Source: Macrophomina tecta
Taxonomy: Eukaryota; Ascomycota; Dothideomycetes; Botryosphaeriales; Botryosphaeriaceae
Assembly (NCBI GenBank): GCA_024180945.1
Contig: JAKSGN010000039.1
Span: 248,001-312,000, forward strand
DNA length: 64,000 nucleotides
Direction: 5' to 3'
Part shown: positions 25,801 through 36,426 of the stretch, piece by piece
Numbering within the stretch: position 1 is the stretch's first letter
Layout: each line of letters begins with the position of its first letter
Notes under the pieces: model-generated
What the model saw: the letters and a program-made list of their open reading frames with translations, nothing else
What the model was told of the DNA's origin: nothing
Database searches by the model: none
Position numbers and translations under genes: made by a program

Positions 25801-27720
25801 TAGCTAGATAAGAAAGATAGACTATACCCTATTATCTACTACTTAAGAAAAATAATACCTACTAAAAAAAACTATAATGTTTATAATAAAAAACTCTTAG
25901 CTATAGTTATAGCTTTTAAAGAATAGAGATACTATCTTAAAGATACTAAGTACTAGATTATAGTTTACTATAACTATAAGAACCTCTCGCACTTTACTAC
26001 TACTAAGAAATTAAACTAATAATAAATTTAATAGACTAAAGAGCTAGTATTTTATAATATAAAGATTATCTATAGAAAGAAATCTAAGAACGCTCGCGTA
26101 AATATACTAAGTAGACAAGCCGACTATATTAAAGAAAAACTAAGTTTATAACCTATAATACTTAATACGTAGAAAGACGAATCTTTTATACCTACTAGCT
26201 ATAGCCGCTAGATTATAGCTATTTATAGCCTAGAATAAATATAGCTTAAGAAAGAACTAAATAACTCGCTTACCCTAATTAGGCTATTTATTCTAGCGAT
26301 ACGCCTCGAAGGTAATAAATAAAAGTAAAAAATCTAAAAAGCCTATATAGATAATGCAATAACTTAAAAAATTAAAAAACTTAATAATAACCCTTAAATA
26401 ACTAGAAACGTAGATAGTATAATTCTATTTTTAAAATTAGTCTACGTTTCGGTTAAACTACGGGAAGAGCTCGTAAAGAATATATATAAAGCCCTAGTAT
26501 ACGGTTATTAAGAAATAGATAAGATAATAGAGTAAATTATAAGAAGCTACTACTTTCTAAAACTAAAAAGAACTATTTAATAGATAGTCTTATAATATAA
26601 TCTTTATATTAAAAATAAGGCTATAAGATATATATTCTATAGACTACTTTAGCCGCTACTAGTACCGAAGCGTCCTTAGTAATCTATCTCACTAGACTTT
26701 ATTATAGACCTATCTAAGTTAAAAGAACCGCTTACTAAGATTAAATATAACTTAATTCTAGTTATTATTAATAGAATAATAAAGTATATATATTATCTAC
26801 TATATCTTAAGACGGTAAACGTAGAAGAACTCGCCTATATATTTCTTAGAATAATTCTTAGTAACTATAGATTACTAGAAGAGCTTATATTAAATAAAGA
26901 TTAACTATTTATATTCTAATTCTAGTAAACTCTTACCCGCTAGCTTAGAGCTAAGTATAAGCTCTTAACTATAATATACCCTTAAATAAACAAATAGACG
27001 AAATAAATAAATTAGATACTAGAATAATATCTATACTACTATCTTAACTACGTATAAGATAACTAGGTTAAGCTACTACTATTTATATAGTTCGCGTATA
27101 ATAGCTTAAAAGCATTAGCTATATAAGAATCCCCGTTCTATACTAACTATAATTATAAGTCTATAGTTTATAAAGAGCTAATACTAAGTAAATTTCTAGT
27201 CTAAAAAAAAATTCTTAAAGTAGAATAGCTAAAAGTACTTTATAAATAATTATACCTAGACCTTAAATTTATAGCCCTATAAATAGATAAATACTATAAT
27301 AAACGGTACTAGGAGGCACTAAAGCTAAAAAAAAAAAATAAAGTTTACCTCCTTAGAAAAAATATTAAGACAAAACGGCTAAATAATAAATTAGACTTTA
27401 AGAAAATTAAACCGTTTAAAATTAAAGAATAAATTAGAAAGGTTAATTTCTACTTTAGACTATCTAATACTATATAAATATATTCTATATTTTACGTCTT
27501 ACTTCTTAAACTGGTACTAGAAAATGCTATACTAGTATACTAAATAAAAGAAATACTACTAAAAAATCTAAATGCTAATAAAAATAAAGACTAGAATATA
27601 GAATAAGTCCTAGATAGTAGCTATATTAATAGTTAGTTTGGATACCTCCTTAAATAAAAGAAAGATTAAGATAATACCTAAAAACTACTAAAACTCTATA
27701 ACTATTAAGAACTTATTAAT
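22812..27720 (+). pseudogene. gypsy-B pol relic (protease, RT, RNase H, integrase, chromodomain)
   Basis: After a poorly readable gag/nucleocapsid stretch, protease-like sequence is seen near 24,200-24,250 (S-K-Y-N-I-I-L-x-I-L). Reverse transcriptase runs from about 24,960, with Y-V-D-N-I-L-I-Y-S near 25,317-25,343 for the Y-V-D-D-I-L-I-Y-S box. RNase H lies about 25,700-26,000 and the integrase core about 26,690-27,130, with I-Y-P-Q-I-N-K-Q-T near 26,970-27,000 (family Y-H-P-Q-T-D-G-Q-T/S-E). The basic C-terminal region is followed by a chromodomain near 27,590-27,720. RIP stops throughout. Confidence 0.82.
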
Positions 27721-27809
27721 AAGTTCTATTATAAAAACCTAGATTAACTAATACTATTAATTTATTATATACGAAGGACCTAAAATTAAAATTAAAAAAT
27801 AAAGATAAC

Positions 27810-28493
27810 TACGCCTAATTAACTAAACTAAAACCCTTAGGAGATGTAGAACCCGACCTAACGCTAAGAGACCTAATAAACTAGAATAACTCTATAATAA
27901 TATTAGCTAAGATATTATTATATAAATGCTTTAGTAATCGTTTCTCTTTAGTATTTTTAGAGTTAACTAAGATCTTAGCTTCGCGAATAGCCTTTAGGCG
28001 ATCTAATTTCTTAAGATTTTTAATAGACTATATCTTCTTATTTAATATTAAGCTACTACGACGCTATAGTAGAATCTTTTACTTATAAAAACGCTCTAAG
28101 TAAGATAAAGTAGTACGTAGCTTAAACGTTAGCTTAAAGATAGTATCTAAAGCCTCTATCTTATTAGTAGTAACCTTTATAATAGTACACTTAAGATAAA
28201 TAACTAGAATAAAAGAGTTAAAACTAGTTAAAAAAAGATAAGAAAAACTTATAATTATTCTTCTTTACGCTACTAGTATTATAGTAGATATTACTATAAT
28301 AAGTATACTTTCTATAGCGTAAATATTCTAAAGTAATATAATATACTACGGACTTACCCTTCTTCTCTAATAAAAAATACTAAGCGTAAGAAATTAGTAT
28401 ATTAAGGTCTAGAAGCGTATATAAAGAATTAATCTTCGTATTAAAAAACTTACGCTTAACCTACTACTTATCGCGCTTACGTTTAGGAGGTAT
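27810..28493 (-). pseudogene. antisense accessory ORF between pol and 3' LTR of gypsy-B
   Basis: On the minus strand a coding-like protein can be read from 28,493, where ATA stands for a RIPped ATG: P-P-K-R-K-R-D-K-x-x-V-K-R-K-F-F, a nuclear-localisation-like basic N-terminus. Tyr-rich and possibly cysteine-rich sequence follows, since several Y can be C before RIP (K-Y-T-Y-Y-S-N-I-Y-Y near 28,300). A second stretch at about 28,180-27,880 (D-R-L-K-A-I-R-E-A-K-I-L-V) is in another frame, so an intron or indel lies near 28,200-28,230. The family is not identified. The region is conserved in copy B2 (18,820-19,410). Confidence 0.5.
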
Positions 28494-28596
28494 TATAGGA
28501 AAAACTTATAAAAAAAAGAAATAAATAATAAAAGAAGCCTAAGATATAAATAAATAAATAAATCTTCAGGCTAAAAATCCTTAAGAGAGGGAATAG

Positions 28597-29384
28597 TATT
28601 ATAAATTCTAGAATATAAGGGCTTTATAACCCTATAGATAAAAAGCCCATACGAAAAAAAGTATCATAGAAGCTAAGAACTTATAAAAATAATAAAGCTA
28701 TAATACCGGTGTACCTATATAAAAAAAATAGCCTTAAGAGAGGATAGTGCATACGGACCTAAATAAAATAGTAGTAAAAGCCTATATAAAAATAATACTT
28801 ATACGATATAGTAAAACTATAAAAATACTAACTAGGTTAAACTTCTATAGAAAAAGAATATTTTTAAGAGAAAAATTATAAATTCTAAAAACTAGCTTTA
28901 GACTAAGAGAAATAAATAGAAGAAAGTTAAATAACTTATATAATCTAAGAAATAATAGTCTAGCAAAAAAATACTTCTTTAATTAATATAGAAGTTAAAT
29001 TTTAGAAAATAGATATTAGTGCCTAAGTTACATATGGTCTATCTAATCTACTTATAGATTAGAAGCCTTAGTAAAGATCTAATTCTTAAAATAATCTAAC
29101 TCTATAACTAATCTAATAGTCGTCTTAATTTATAGATTATTATAGTTTTTCTATAGTATATAGATATATTTTTTAGATAGTACTTTAATCTTTATAGTTA
29201 ACTTAAAGTTCTAATATAACCCTATTAGAGGTAATAAGCCTAACGCATACTACGTACTAATATATTATGTAATTACTACTATTATTTTAATTCTTTACTC
29301 TTCTCTTATTCTTTAAGATAAATTCTTTAGCTATCTAACCCTACTAGGCGATTCTAAAGCCTAGTAAAAGAGGCCGCTATTATA
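28597..29384 (+). repeat. 3' LTR-B of the complete B element
   Basis: 788 bp, TATTATAAATTC...CCGCTATTATA, preceded by the purine tract AAGAGAGGGAATAG. Target duplication ATTAC follows at 29,385-29,389. Confidence 0.88.
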
Positions 29385-30007
29385 ATTACTACTATCTAAA
29401 CTTAATAGCTATATTATATATATTTTTTTAAACTCTAGTTCTTTTAAGAATAATAAATTCTAATATACTATTTTATACTTCTAATTATTAAGAAACTACT
29501 TCTACCGCTCTAAATACTCTAAACGGGCTATAAAAATAAAAAAAAGTTTTAAGCTATCTTTAAAGTCTATTAAAAAGTAAATAGAGTCTTAGTAGTAGCT
29601 AAATATTTCTTATAAAGATAATTATACTTTTAATTAACTAAGTTCTTTATAACTATTAATAACTATTTACTAAGAACTAGAAGAATTTATAATTTTAAAC
29701 TAAAATATTCTAAATATTATAGCTATAACCCTAATAGATATATTTAGAATAATAAAAAGATAAAGTTTCTAGCTTTTTTTTTAGTAATATTTTATACTTC
29801 TTATCCTTCTTACGATAGTAACTATAGAAAGATATAATAATAACTTCTAAATAAATAATATAAGTAGCTAAATTACGGTACCTAGTAGACTTATAACTAA
29901 ATATTATAAAATAAAGTTAGAAATAAATAATAAAATAAATAAGAAAAAACTACTCTATATTTATAGCTTTAAACTTTTAGGCTAAAAGTTATCTAGAAAA
30001 AAAATAG
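29385..30007 (+). other. 3' internal region of gypsy-C2, continuing from 20,403
   Basis: AT-rich sequence between the B element and an LTR-C. The end (TTTTAGGCTAAAAGT and a purine tract before 30,008) matches the region before the LTR at 15,697. No gene recognised. Confidence 0.55.
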
Positions 30008-30388
30008 TATTATAATACTAGCTAGAAAGAATAGAAAAAGAATAACTCTACTCTTTAAAAAAAGATTTTAATTTCTTAAAGTAGAAAATTTTTAGTTTAG
30101 ATTATACTTTAAAAGATAAAAAATAGATCTATTACCTAGTATACTAACTATAGGTTACTTAATTTACTAGATTATAATAAGCTAGCTAGTAATCTACCGT
30201 AATTTAGCTAAATACTTTATATATATAGATTATACTTATTTATAGTAGATAGAATCTTTATAGTTAACTTATTAATTTTTATCTTAATATTATATACGAC
30301 TCTTTTTTATCTACCGCTATAGTTTTTTAAAAGCCTACGCTACTTAATAATATACTCGACCTCCCCTAGAAAGAGTAATAGTATAATA
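30008..30388 (+). repeat. LTR-C, 3' LTR of gypsy-C2
   Basis: 381 bp, aligning with 15,697-16,063, for example in GTAGATAGAATCTTTATAG and the 3' end AGTATAATA. Confidence 0.72.
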
Positions 30389-30515
30389 TTTAGATAATAA
30401 AATTAATTAAGATAAATTTATAATATTTTTTTATTTATTTTATCTTTTTACTAATACTAATAAAAATAAGTTAGATTCTTTCTTTATATCTTATAAAATA
30501 GTATTATAAATATAT

Positions 30516-30868
30516 TATAATAAGCGGGTATCTATCTCTAAAAATCTAAGTACTAAAGAAAAAGAAAATCTATTAAAAAAGTTTTTCTTAAGTGAATATA
30601 AGAAGAGAGTAAAAGTAAGTTAACTATATAATAAGACTAATTACTATATATAAAAATTATATTACTAATAGAGTCTAAATTCTATTATTAAAGTTAACTA
30701 TAAAGGTTAAAGCTATCTAAGAAGTATAGTTTATATATAAATAAAAAAGTATATATAATTTAGTATTTATAAAGTTTATCTCTATAGGTAGTCTAAACTA
30801 ACTAAACTAATATTTAAGAGTTTATTCTACTAAGCCCTTATAAACTAATAAACTAGTAGAGTATTATA
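30516..30868 (-). repeat. LTR-A copy, RIP-degraded
   Basis: Minus-orientation copy that starts TATAATAAGCGGG, matching the TGTAACGAGCGGG end of the non-RIPped solo LTR at 32,508. It contains the core TTAACTATAAAGGTTAAAGC. The far end is approximate. Confidence 0.6.
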
Positions 30869-30961
30869 TAATCTCTATTTTTTTTAATAGATCTTTTTTA
30901 TTACTTATCTATATTCTACTTATTTCTTTTTTCTATTTATTCTAGGTTCTATAAGGCTATG

Positions 30962-31588
30962 CCATAATATATATTTTTATATATAGAGTTATTAGGATAA
31001 ACTAGCTACTAGACTAGTTATTACTATATTTTTTATTAACTAACTAGTTACTTATAGTTAGTAAAAGATTAGCTAAATAGCTTTATAGTAATAACTAAAA
31101 CCTAATATAGTTACTATATTATAATATAATAACTAGCCTACCTATAGATTACTAGTTTAAGTCCCGGGTATATTAACTAGAAGAGACTACCTAGTTAGCT
31201 AGTATAGAAAAGAAATAGGCCTAGTTTATCTACTTTTATATAAAGTAAGTATAACTAGTAGATAAAGTATACTATAATATAACTTATTTTCTAGCTTATA
31301 GCTAAGGTTACACGCCACTTTTATAGCTAATAGTATATAATCTAATAGTTAGAAGTAACTCTATATATAAATAATAAGCTATTGGCTAGTAGCTAGAATA
31401 TCTACCTTAAGAAAGAAAATAGTATTATAAATATACCTCTATATATAGAGTTATTAGAGTAAACTAGCTACTAGGCTAGTTATTATTATATTTTTTATCG
31501 ACTAACCGACTACTTATAGTTAATAGAAAATTAGCTAAATAGCTTTATAATAATAACTAAAACCTAATACAGTCGCTATACTATAATA
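30962..31588 (+). mobile_element. TRIM-like miniature LTR element
   Basis: Two similar ~160-bp direct repeats (about 30,962-31,126 and 31,433-31,588), related to the solo mini-LTR at 21,076-21,241, enclose about 306 bp without coding capacity. The second repeat is preceded by CCTTAAGAAAGAAAATAG, nearly the purine tract found before LTR-B, as expected for a 3' LTR. The 5' edge is uncertain and no target duplication could be shown. A B-box-like GTTTAAGTCCC occurs at 31,150-31,160 just inside the element. Confidence 0.6.
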
Positions 31589-32502
31589 CTTATAATATAG
31601 TAGAAAAAGAGAGGAATAGGTATATAAAAATATAAAAATAAAAAAAATAGAATTATAAATAGCTTAGAAATAACTAATAAGAATCTTTTATATACTATAT
31701 AAAAGATTTAGATTATTATAATTATTTCTTTACTTCTACTTAGTTAGAAAAAGTTAGGGTTAGTTTCTATATTAGTAAATTACTATTTAATCGCTAATAT
31801 AGATAGTAGTATAGGGGCTAACTTTAACTTTCTTTAACTATATAAGTAATTAATATAAAATAACCTTAGTCTTTTCTATAATAGATAGGGGATTTTTATC
31901 TTAATTTACTAAGCTTTTTATCGCTCTTTTATTATTTTTATAGAGTTTATTTTTTTCTACTATACTATAGTACTATCTATAGGGTTTTAGGTATTATCTA
32001 TTTTAACTTATATATCTATTATACTATTTTTCTCTTTTTCTACTTAGTTTTCTATACTATAGTATATTTTTTAAAATACTAGCTACCTCTTAATTTTATC
32101 TTATATATTTATTACTTAGTTTTATTTCTCTTTCTAACTTTTTATAATAGTAATATAGTACTTTTTTAAAAGTTTAATTAACTCTATTTTATATTATATA
32201 ATTATATTTCTAGTCTTTTATCTCTTCTTCTATACTATAATAACTTCTTTAGAAAAGATAAACGATGTCTACTTCATATAGATATAAAGGGGTGACGGAA
32301 TTACTACTCGTAAAAAATAGTATTAGTCCGGAGTATAAAATAATAGAGGATAGATGCCGCTTTTATAAGCGGTATAGAAGGAGTGCTATATAGTATTATT
32401 ACTACTATTTACGAACGTCGATGCTAAACTAGACTAGAGGGTCCGACACTAGTACCGTAGGCAGTAGAAAATAGATAGTAGTAAAGCTACTACTTTCATC
32501 TA
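31589..32502. other. AT-rich intergenic sequence
   Basis: Apart from a fold-back repeat at 31,743-31,838, I see no gene or known element. From about 32,270 the CA/TG content rises, marking the edge of the RIPped block. Confidence 0.5.
31743..31838. repeat. ~96-bp fold-back (inverted) repeat
   Basis: Arms 31,743-31,763 and 31,818-31,838 (21 bp each) are complementary except for RIP-type differences. An inner pair CTATATTAG (31,767-31,775) and CTAATATAG (31,794-31,802) extends the stem. It could be a small fold-back MITE. Confidence 0.6.
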
Positions 32503-32507
32503 ATAGC

Positions 32508-32943
32508 TGTAACGAGCGGGCCTCTGCCTCTAAGGATCCGAACACCAAAGAGGGAGAAAACCTGTCGAGGGGGTTTTCCTTGAGTGGGTACAAGAAGAGG
32601 GTGAGAGCAAGTCGAACACGTGATGAGACTGAGCACTGCGTGCGAAGGCCGTGTTACTAACAATGTGCTGAATTGTTATGGAAGTTGACCACGAAGGTCA
32701 AAGCTATCTAAGGAGTGTGGTTTATATACAAGTAGGAAAGTGTATACAATCTAGTGGTGCTGTTGCGAGCCCAGCTCCAGAGGGCTCGAGGTGAGCCGTT
32801 GTGAGCCCGGCTCGTAAGGGCTCGGTGGGTCCGTCCTTGGGTACTCACGTGCTGAGCCACGTGATCCCCTCTTTTCTTTGGAGTTCCCCGCAGAACGTCC
32901 TTTCCTTCCTTATTCCCTATACTGTGGAGGCTGCGCCGTAACA
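32508..32943 (-). mobile_element. non-RIPped solo LTR-A with perfect target duplication
   Basis: 436 bp, TGTAACGAGC...GCGCCGTAACA. The pentamer ATAGC occurs directly outside both ends (32,503-32,507 and 32,944-32,948). The half nearest 32,508 aligns with the RIPped LTR-A copies (for example GTTGACCACGAAGGTCAAAGC); the other half differs, as U3 regions do. GC content is normal and CA/TG are present, so the insertion or its excision to a solo LTR is recent, or too short for RIP. An 80-codon open frame inside it (32,708-32,950) is incidental. Confidence 0.9.
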
Positions 32944-32948
32944 ATAGC

Positions 32949-33371
32949 ATTAACCCGGACTCTAAGAGTAATAAAGGGCAAACACTACTAGAGTATGTAG
33001 CTTAAAGAAATACGAGGATTTAATAAATCTACTTAATTTTATTTTATATTCTTTTCTTCTCCCTCCCTATAATGACCTCTATAAAGCCCTAGTAGCCGAC
33101 GATATATCCCGCCTTCCTAATGCTATATACACACAAAGGATTATCATCGCCCTAAGTGATATACAGGCTATAACTAGGCTAGTAAGATTTATCCCTAAGA
33201 TAAGATTTATCCCCAATGCTAGTACTAGTGGATATTACTTTCCTTAACCTAGCTTAGCGCGTAATTTACGAACGCGAAACCACCACGACACTACCGCGTC
33301 TCTACCGTAGGTAGACAGTCATCGAAGCACGTAGGTATTAAGTTTAATTTCTTATTCTTAAACAATATAGG
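32949..33371. other. intergenic, moderately RIPped
   Basis: A coding-like stretch near 33,072-33,250 reads on + without recognisable motif. TAAGATTTATCCC[TC]A is tandemly duplicated at about 33,187-33,222. Nothing else was supported. Confidence 0.35.
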
Positions 33372-34136
33372 AGATATTACGGCCCCTCTAGACCTACTCT
33401 ACGGCTTCTACGAAGAAGCGTATAACGCGCTTAAGACGTATAGTATGTAGTATAGTTACGGCTTCGTCCTTAAGCGGAGCTGGCCTTATAACTTAGCTAT
33501 TAAAACACGCTACTACTACTACTACGATTAATTTAGGAACTATCGGTTAAGGGCAAAGATTCTAAGCATAAGTATACGCTTAACAGGGTGCCCTTTTAAG
33601 CTCGTTATCTTTAAGGCGAAGTATAGCGACTAGTAGAAGCTAGAGGTCTAGGACGAGCATTATAACCACCCACGATTAATTAACCCTAGCGCGTATAATG
33701 TCTATCATAGGCGTACATCGTTACAAAAGGAGGTGATTGAGTTAATAACCTATACTAGGGCGCGGCCGATACAAATATTGGCCGCGATTTAAATAGAAGA
33801 TCAAGACACACTAGTTTCTGCTACCGATATCCGGAGCGAGAGGAAGGCAATTCCAGAGAAATATTTAAACGGGAGGAGTCCGATATAGACACTACTAGAT
33901 AACTTATCTACGGCGGACTGGATCTTCGCTATTAAGAAGGATGCTAATAATCGTGTATAAAATCTCTTCTTCGCCTACTAGAAGCAGATCGAGCTGCTAC
34001 TTACGAATCCCGACGTCCTCTTAATGGACTACACGTACCGAACTAATAAATGTAGACTTCCGCTATTATATATACTCGGCTGCACTAACCTACAGACCTT
34101 TTTCTCTGCAGGCTTCTACTTCCTTAGCAGTGAGAC
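33372..34136 (+). pseudogene. MULE (Mutator-like) transposase relic, C-truncated
   Basis: On + the frame first shows a FAR1/WRKY-GCM1-like N-terminal region: S-Y-G-F-V-L-K-R-S near 33,450-33,476, G-C-P-F-K-L near 33,588-33,606, and H-Y-N-H-P-R near 33,659-33,680. It then enters the MULE domain: L-L-M-D-Y-T-Y-R-T-N-K near 34,020-34,053, P-L-L-Y-I-L-G near 34,060-34,082 and F-S-A-G-F-Y-F-L near 34,100-34,125. The family pattern is D-x-T-Y-K-T-N-x-Y-x-x-P-L-L. RIP stops occur (TAG at 33,447 and 33,630). The protein stops being transposase-like after about S-S-E-T, where gypsy gag-tail sequence joins, so the rest of the DDE domain is missing. Confidence 0.75.
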
Positions 34137-34239
34137 ACAAGTAGATGTTACGGCGCAGCCTTCACAGGTCAAGAAAGTTGGGGATCAGCCCCGCTGGAAG
34201 CGACAGAAGTCGGGGTCGCAAGGATCCGAGGTCATGTAA
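34137..34239 (+). pseudogene. gag-tail fragment running into LTR-A
   Basis: A non-RIPped relative of 22,360-22,458. The frame ends ...S-E-V-M with the stop TAA formed by the first bases of the LTR (ATG-TAA at 34,234-34,239). The same junction exists in RIPped form at 22,453/22,454 and, in minus orientation, around 63,255-63,330. The upstream end is fused to MULE sequence. Confidence 0.5.
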
Positions 34240-34620
34240 CCTCCGCGATTAGTTGGACCCACCCGCTCATTCGCCAAGATACATGAGCGGACAGGCCCAC
34301 TAAGCACTCCCGCTCAGTTGCTCCACCACGCTCAGAAAAGGTAACAGTTGAGCACAATATACCTACTAAGTATATAGATTATAGACCTTTTCTACGTGTA
34401 TATAAACTATACTCCTTAGAATAGCTTTAACCTTCGTGGTCAACTTTAACAATAGAATTTAGACTCTATTAGTAACATGGCCTTCGTACGCAGTGCTTAG
34501 TCTCCTTACGTATTCGACTTACTCTTACCCTCTTCTTATACCCACTTAAAGAAATCCCTCGATAGGTTTTCTCCCTCTTTAGTGTTTGGATTCTTAAGAG
34601 GTAGAGGCCCGCTCGTTATA
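34235..34620 (+). repeat. LTR-A copy, lightly RIPped
   Basis: 386 bp, TGTAACCTCCGCG...GGCCCGCTCGTTATA. It is the best-preserved full-length relative of the RIPped copies at 17,498, 22,454 and 62,897. No target duplication was found. Confidence 0.8.
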
Positions 34621-34671
34621 GCAGACTATTATTAGGTAATCGCAAACTTTTCGCTTCTTGTACTCCAACTA

Positions 34672-34920
34672 TGGCGTGGAACTATTATTTTAGAGATATG
34701 GAGGCTTTCTATACTAAGAGATTTACGCAAGTCGATGCTCAGAATACACTTATTAAGCCTTAAGATGTACCTACGCCACGGCCTAAGCGCGCTACAGCAA
34801 TGGCGGCTTTAGAGGTATAGAAAACTCTTAGACTACGTAAGAGACCTTAACATTAGTAGAAGATTTTAAGCAAGTATTAGCCTCTATTTCGAGGTCTAGA
34901 CATCGATGCATATGAATAGT
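34672..34920 (+). pseudogene. coding-like fragment, unknown
   Basis: Directly downstream of LTR-A a frame reads M-A-W-N-Y-Y-F-R-D-M-E-A-F-Y and later R-P-K-R-A-T-A-M-A-A-L-E-V with a few RIP-type stops. It looks like an eroded transposon protein, possibly linked to the neighbouring MULE or LTR-A element. Family not recognised. Confidence 0.35.
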
Positions 34921-35185
34921 TGTAATTTATTTTGGCGCTAGTTAAGGTATGGCTAGCGTTAGGGACAAATCTCATCTTGGGGACAAATCTCACTAGCCAG
35001 GTATCGTGGTGTTATTCGTTATGCCAAGAATTAAGTCCGTCCACTACTACTACCTATATAAAATTAATAATCAAGCGGATTCCACACACACTCTTGTCAA
35101 TTTTCCCTTTTGTTCGGCTTAACGTGCACCCTAGCACCACCCAGTAATTTGGTGATTTCGAAGCGAGAAGGACAGAGGCCCCGTG
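34921..35185. other. intergenic; transition to the gene island
   Basis: No gene seen. GGACAAATCTCA is repeated at 34,963-34,974 and 34,981-34,992. It contains the 3' flank of the minus-strand gene that ends at 35,186. Confidence 0.4.
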
Positions 35186-36267
35186 TTAAAAATCCGGATC
35201 GGGCCAAAGGGAGAGATACCCAAACTCCCGCATTTCATCCTCAGTAGCCAATCCCGGTGTCATCTTGGGGTCCTTGAAGCCTGCATCCGCGAGTGCCCTT
35301 ATGATCGGCTGAGCATCAATGATCAATGCAGCCATGGACTGCTTTGGCATTTTGGTGAGCTTTGGACGTTGTGCCAAGGAGAAGGTCACGGAAGATTCGT
35401 CCCACTTTACGACGACGAAAAGTGTACTCGTGTTCGGAGTCGTGCGCAAGATGAAGCTCGCGAGGGCTCTCGCCACTGTGATGCTGCCTCTGTATCGTCC
35501 GTTGTTAGTATGCTGACGAAGATAGCGCGCTGGTGGTGTTGGAATACTTACACAGGAACGACGATGCGAACGACATCCATGCCGTTTCCAACAAGCGATG
35601 GCGGTGGAACTGGATTGTTTATAAAGTACGCTACCCCGCAGTACTGCAAGAAAAGGTACTTTGGGCTGTTGGGATCGTCAGTGATTGTGGACTGGCAGTA
35701 TTGCAGAATCGCGTCGACCTGGAGGGGATCGCGCTTCGGGTTGAGGGGATCGAAGATAGTTCGCTGGTACGTCATCAGCTTGAACCCGCTTCCGCTCTCG
35801 TTGAGGAGAGCTGTGAAGGTTGACACCATGTCGTTCCCCAATGTCTTCTGCCATGGCTGTGGAATGTTTCGAACAAGAGTGTTGTTGATGTACTGATTGA
35901 TTCTCGTGGGCTTGTCATCTACGCAGTTGACGAATTCGGTATGGGGAAAGATAGTGGGAAAGTCAGGGGCGATGTTCGGCGGTTGGGTGTTTTCGTCATT
36001 GAAATCATAGTCGAAGTGGTTCAGAAATTCATTTCGAGTTGTTGAATCCAAATCGGAAGAGAGCTTCTCAAATTCCTCATTCCGATCATCAAGATTCTTG
36101 CCCTTTAGTGTCACCACATAAACATCAACACTAATTAGGTTTGAACTACTTACAAGGTTAGGTCTTTTTTCACCTTCACCGACTGAAAGTGCCCAGTCAA
36201 TCAGTGTAGGAAGTATGTCAATCGTAGCCTTGACAAGGACCTGCTTCGTTTCCTCGCTGCCGCCCAT
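35186..36267 (-). CDS. conserved-looking protein of unknown function, two exons (339 aa)
   Basis: Exon 1 is 36,267-35,552 and exon 2 is 35,489-35,186, separated by a 62-bp intron (35,551-35,490). The intron has donor GTAAGT, a branch-like CATACTAAC and acceptor TACAG. Splicing keeps the frame (...R-I-V-V-P-V-G-S-I-T-V-A-R...) and removes the stop that directly follows the donor. The frame is open up to 36,360, but a TATA box at 36,322-36,328 would place transcription start near 36,300, so the Met at 36,267 (M-G-G-S-E-E-T-K) is preferred over the one at 36,360. I see no signal peptide, membrane segment or known motif. Base composition is normal and no RIP-type stops occur, so it may be functional. 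Confidence 0.7.
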
Positions 36268-36321
36268 TTTGGTGGAGTTTGATATATGATAACGAGGCAG
36301 ACCTAGTAAGGTATTGGCCCC

Positions 36322-36328
36322 ATTTATA
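36322..36328 (-). promoter_or_regulatory. TATA box of the minus-strand gene
   Basis: TATAAAT on the minus strand, 55-61 bases upstream of the chosen ATG at 36,267. Confidence 0.5.
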
Positions 36329-36351
36329 CACAGCCACAAGTGGTCGCATTC

Positions 36352-36426
36352 CACATGCATAATTAAGCCAGCATTTCACATGCGCAATTAAGCCAGCATT
36401 TCACATGCGCAATTAAGCCGGCACTC
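36352..36426. repeat. 25-bp tandem repeat, three units
   Basis: Units 36,352-36,376, 36,377-36,401 and 36,402-36,426 share CACATGC[AG][TC]AATTAAGCC. They lie just upstream of the TATA box of the minus-strand gene and could be promoter repeats. Confidence 0.85.

Larger units (their letters stand above)
20404..29384 (+). mobile_element. complete Ty3/gypsy element, B type, 8,981 bp
   Basis: Flanking LTRs are 20,404-21,362 (959 bp, of which 171 bp is a later insertion plus its duplication) and 28,597-29,384 (788 bp). The host pentamer ATTAC is duplicated outside both ends (20,399-20,403 and 29,385-29,389). Internally there are gag, an LTR-A-like block, pol with protease/RT/RNase H/integrase/chromodomain, and an antisense ORF before the 3' LTR. 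All frames are RIP-degraded. It is inserted in a C-type gypsy copy. Confidence 0.9.

Noticed and set aside
31103..31173. tRNA-like 71-nt segment with B-box GTTTAAGTCCC
   Set aside because: No A box and poor D and anticodon stems; it spans the TRIM LTR border.
32708..32950. 80-codon minus-strand frame
   Set aside because: Lies within the solo LTR and crosses its border; no motif.
34932..35147. 71-codon plus frame
   Set aside because: No motif, no splice or promoter context; crosses intergenic sequence.
35183..35896. 237-codon plus frame
   Set aside because: Exact antisense shadow of the two-exon gene, whose intron and TATA box support the minus strand.
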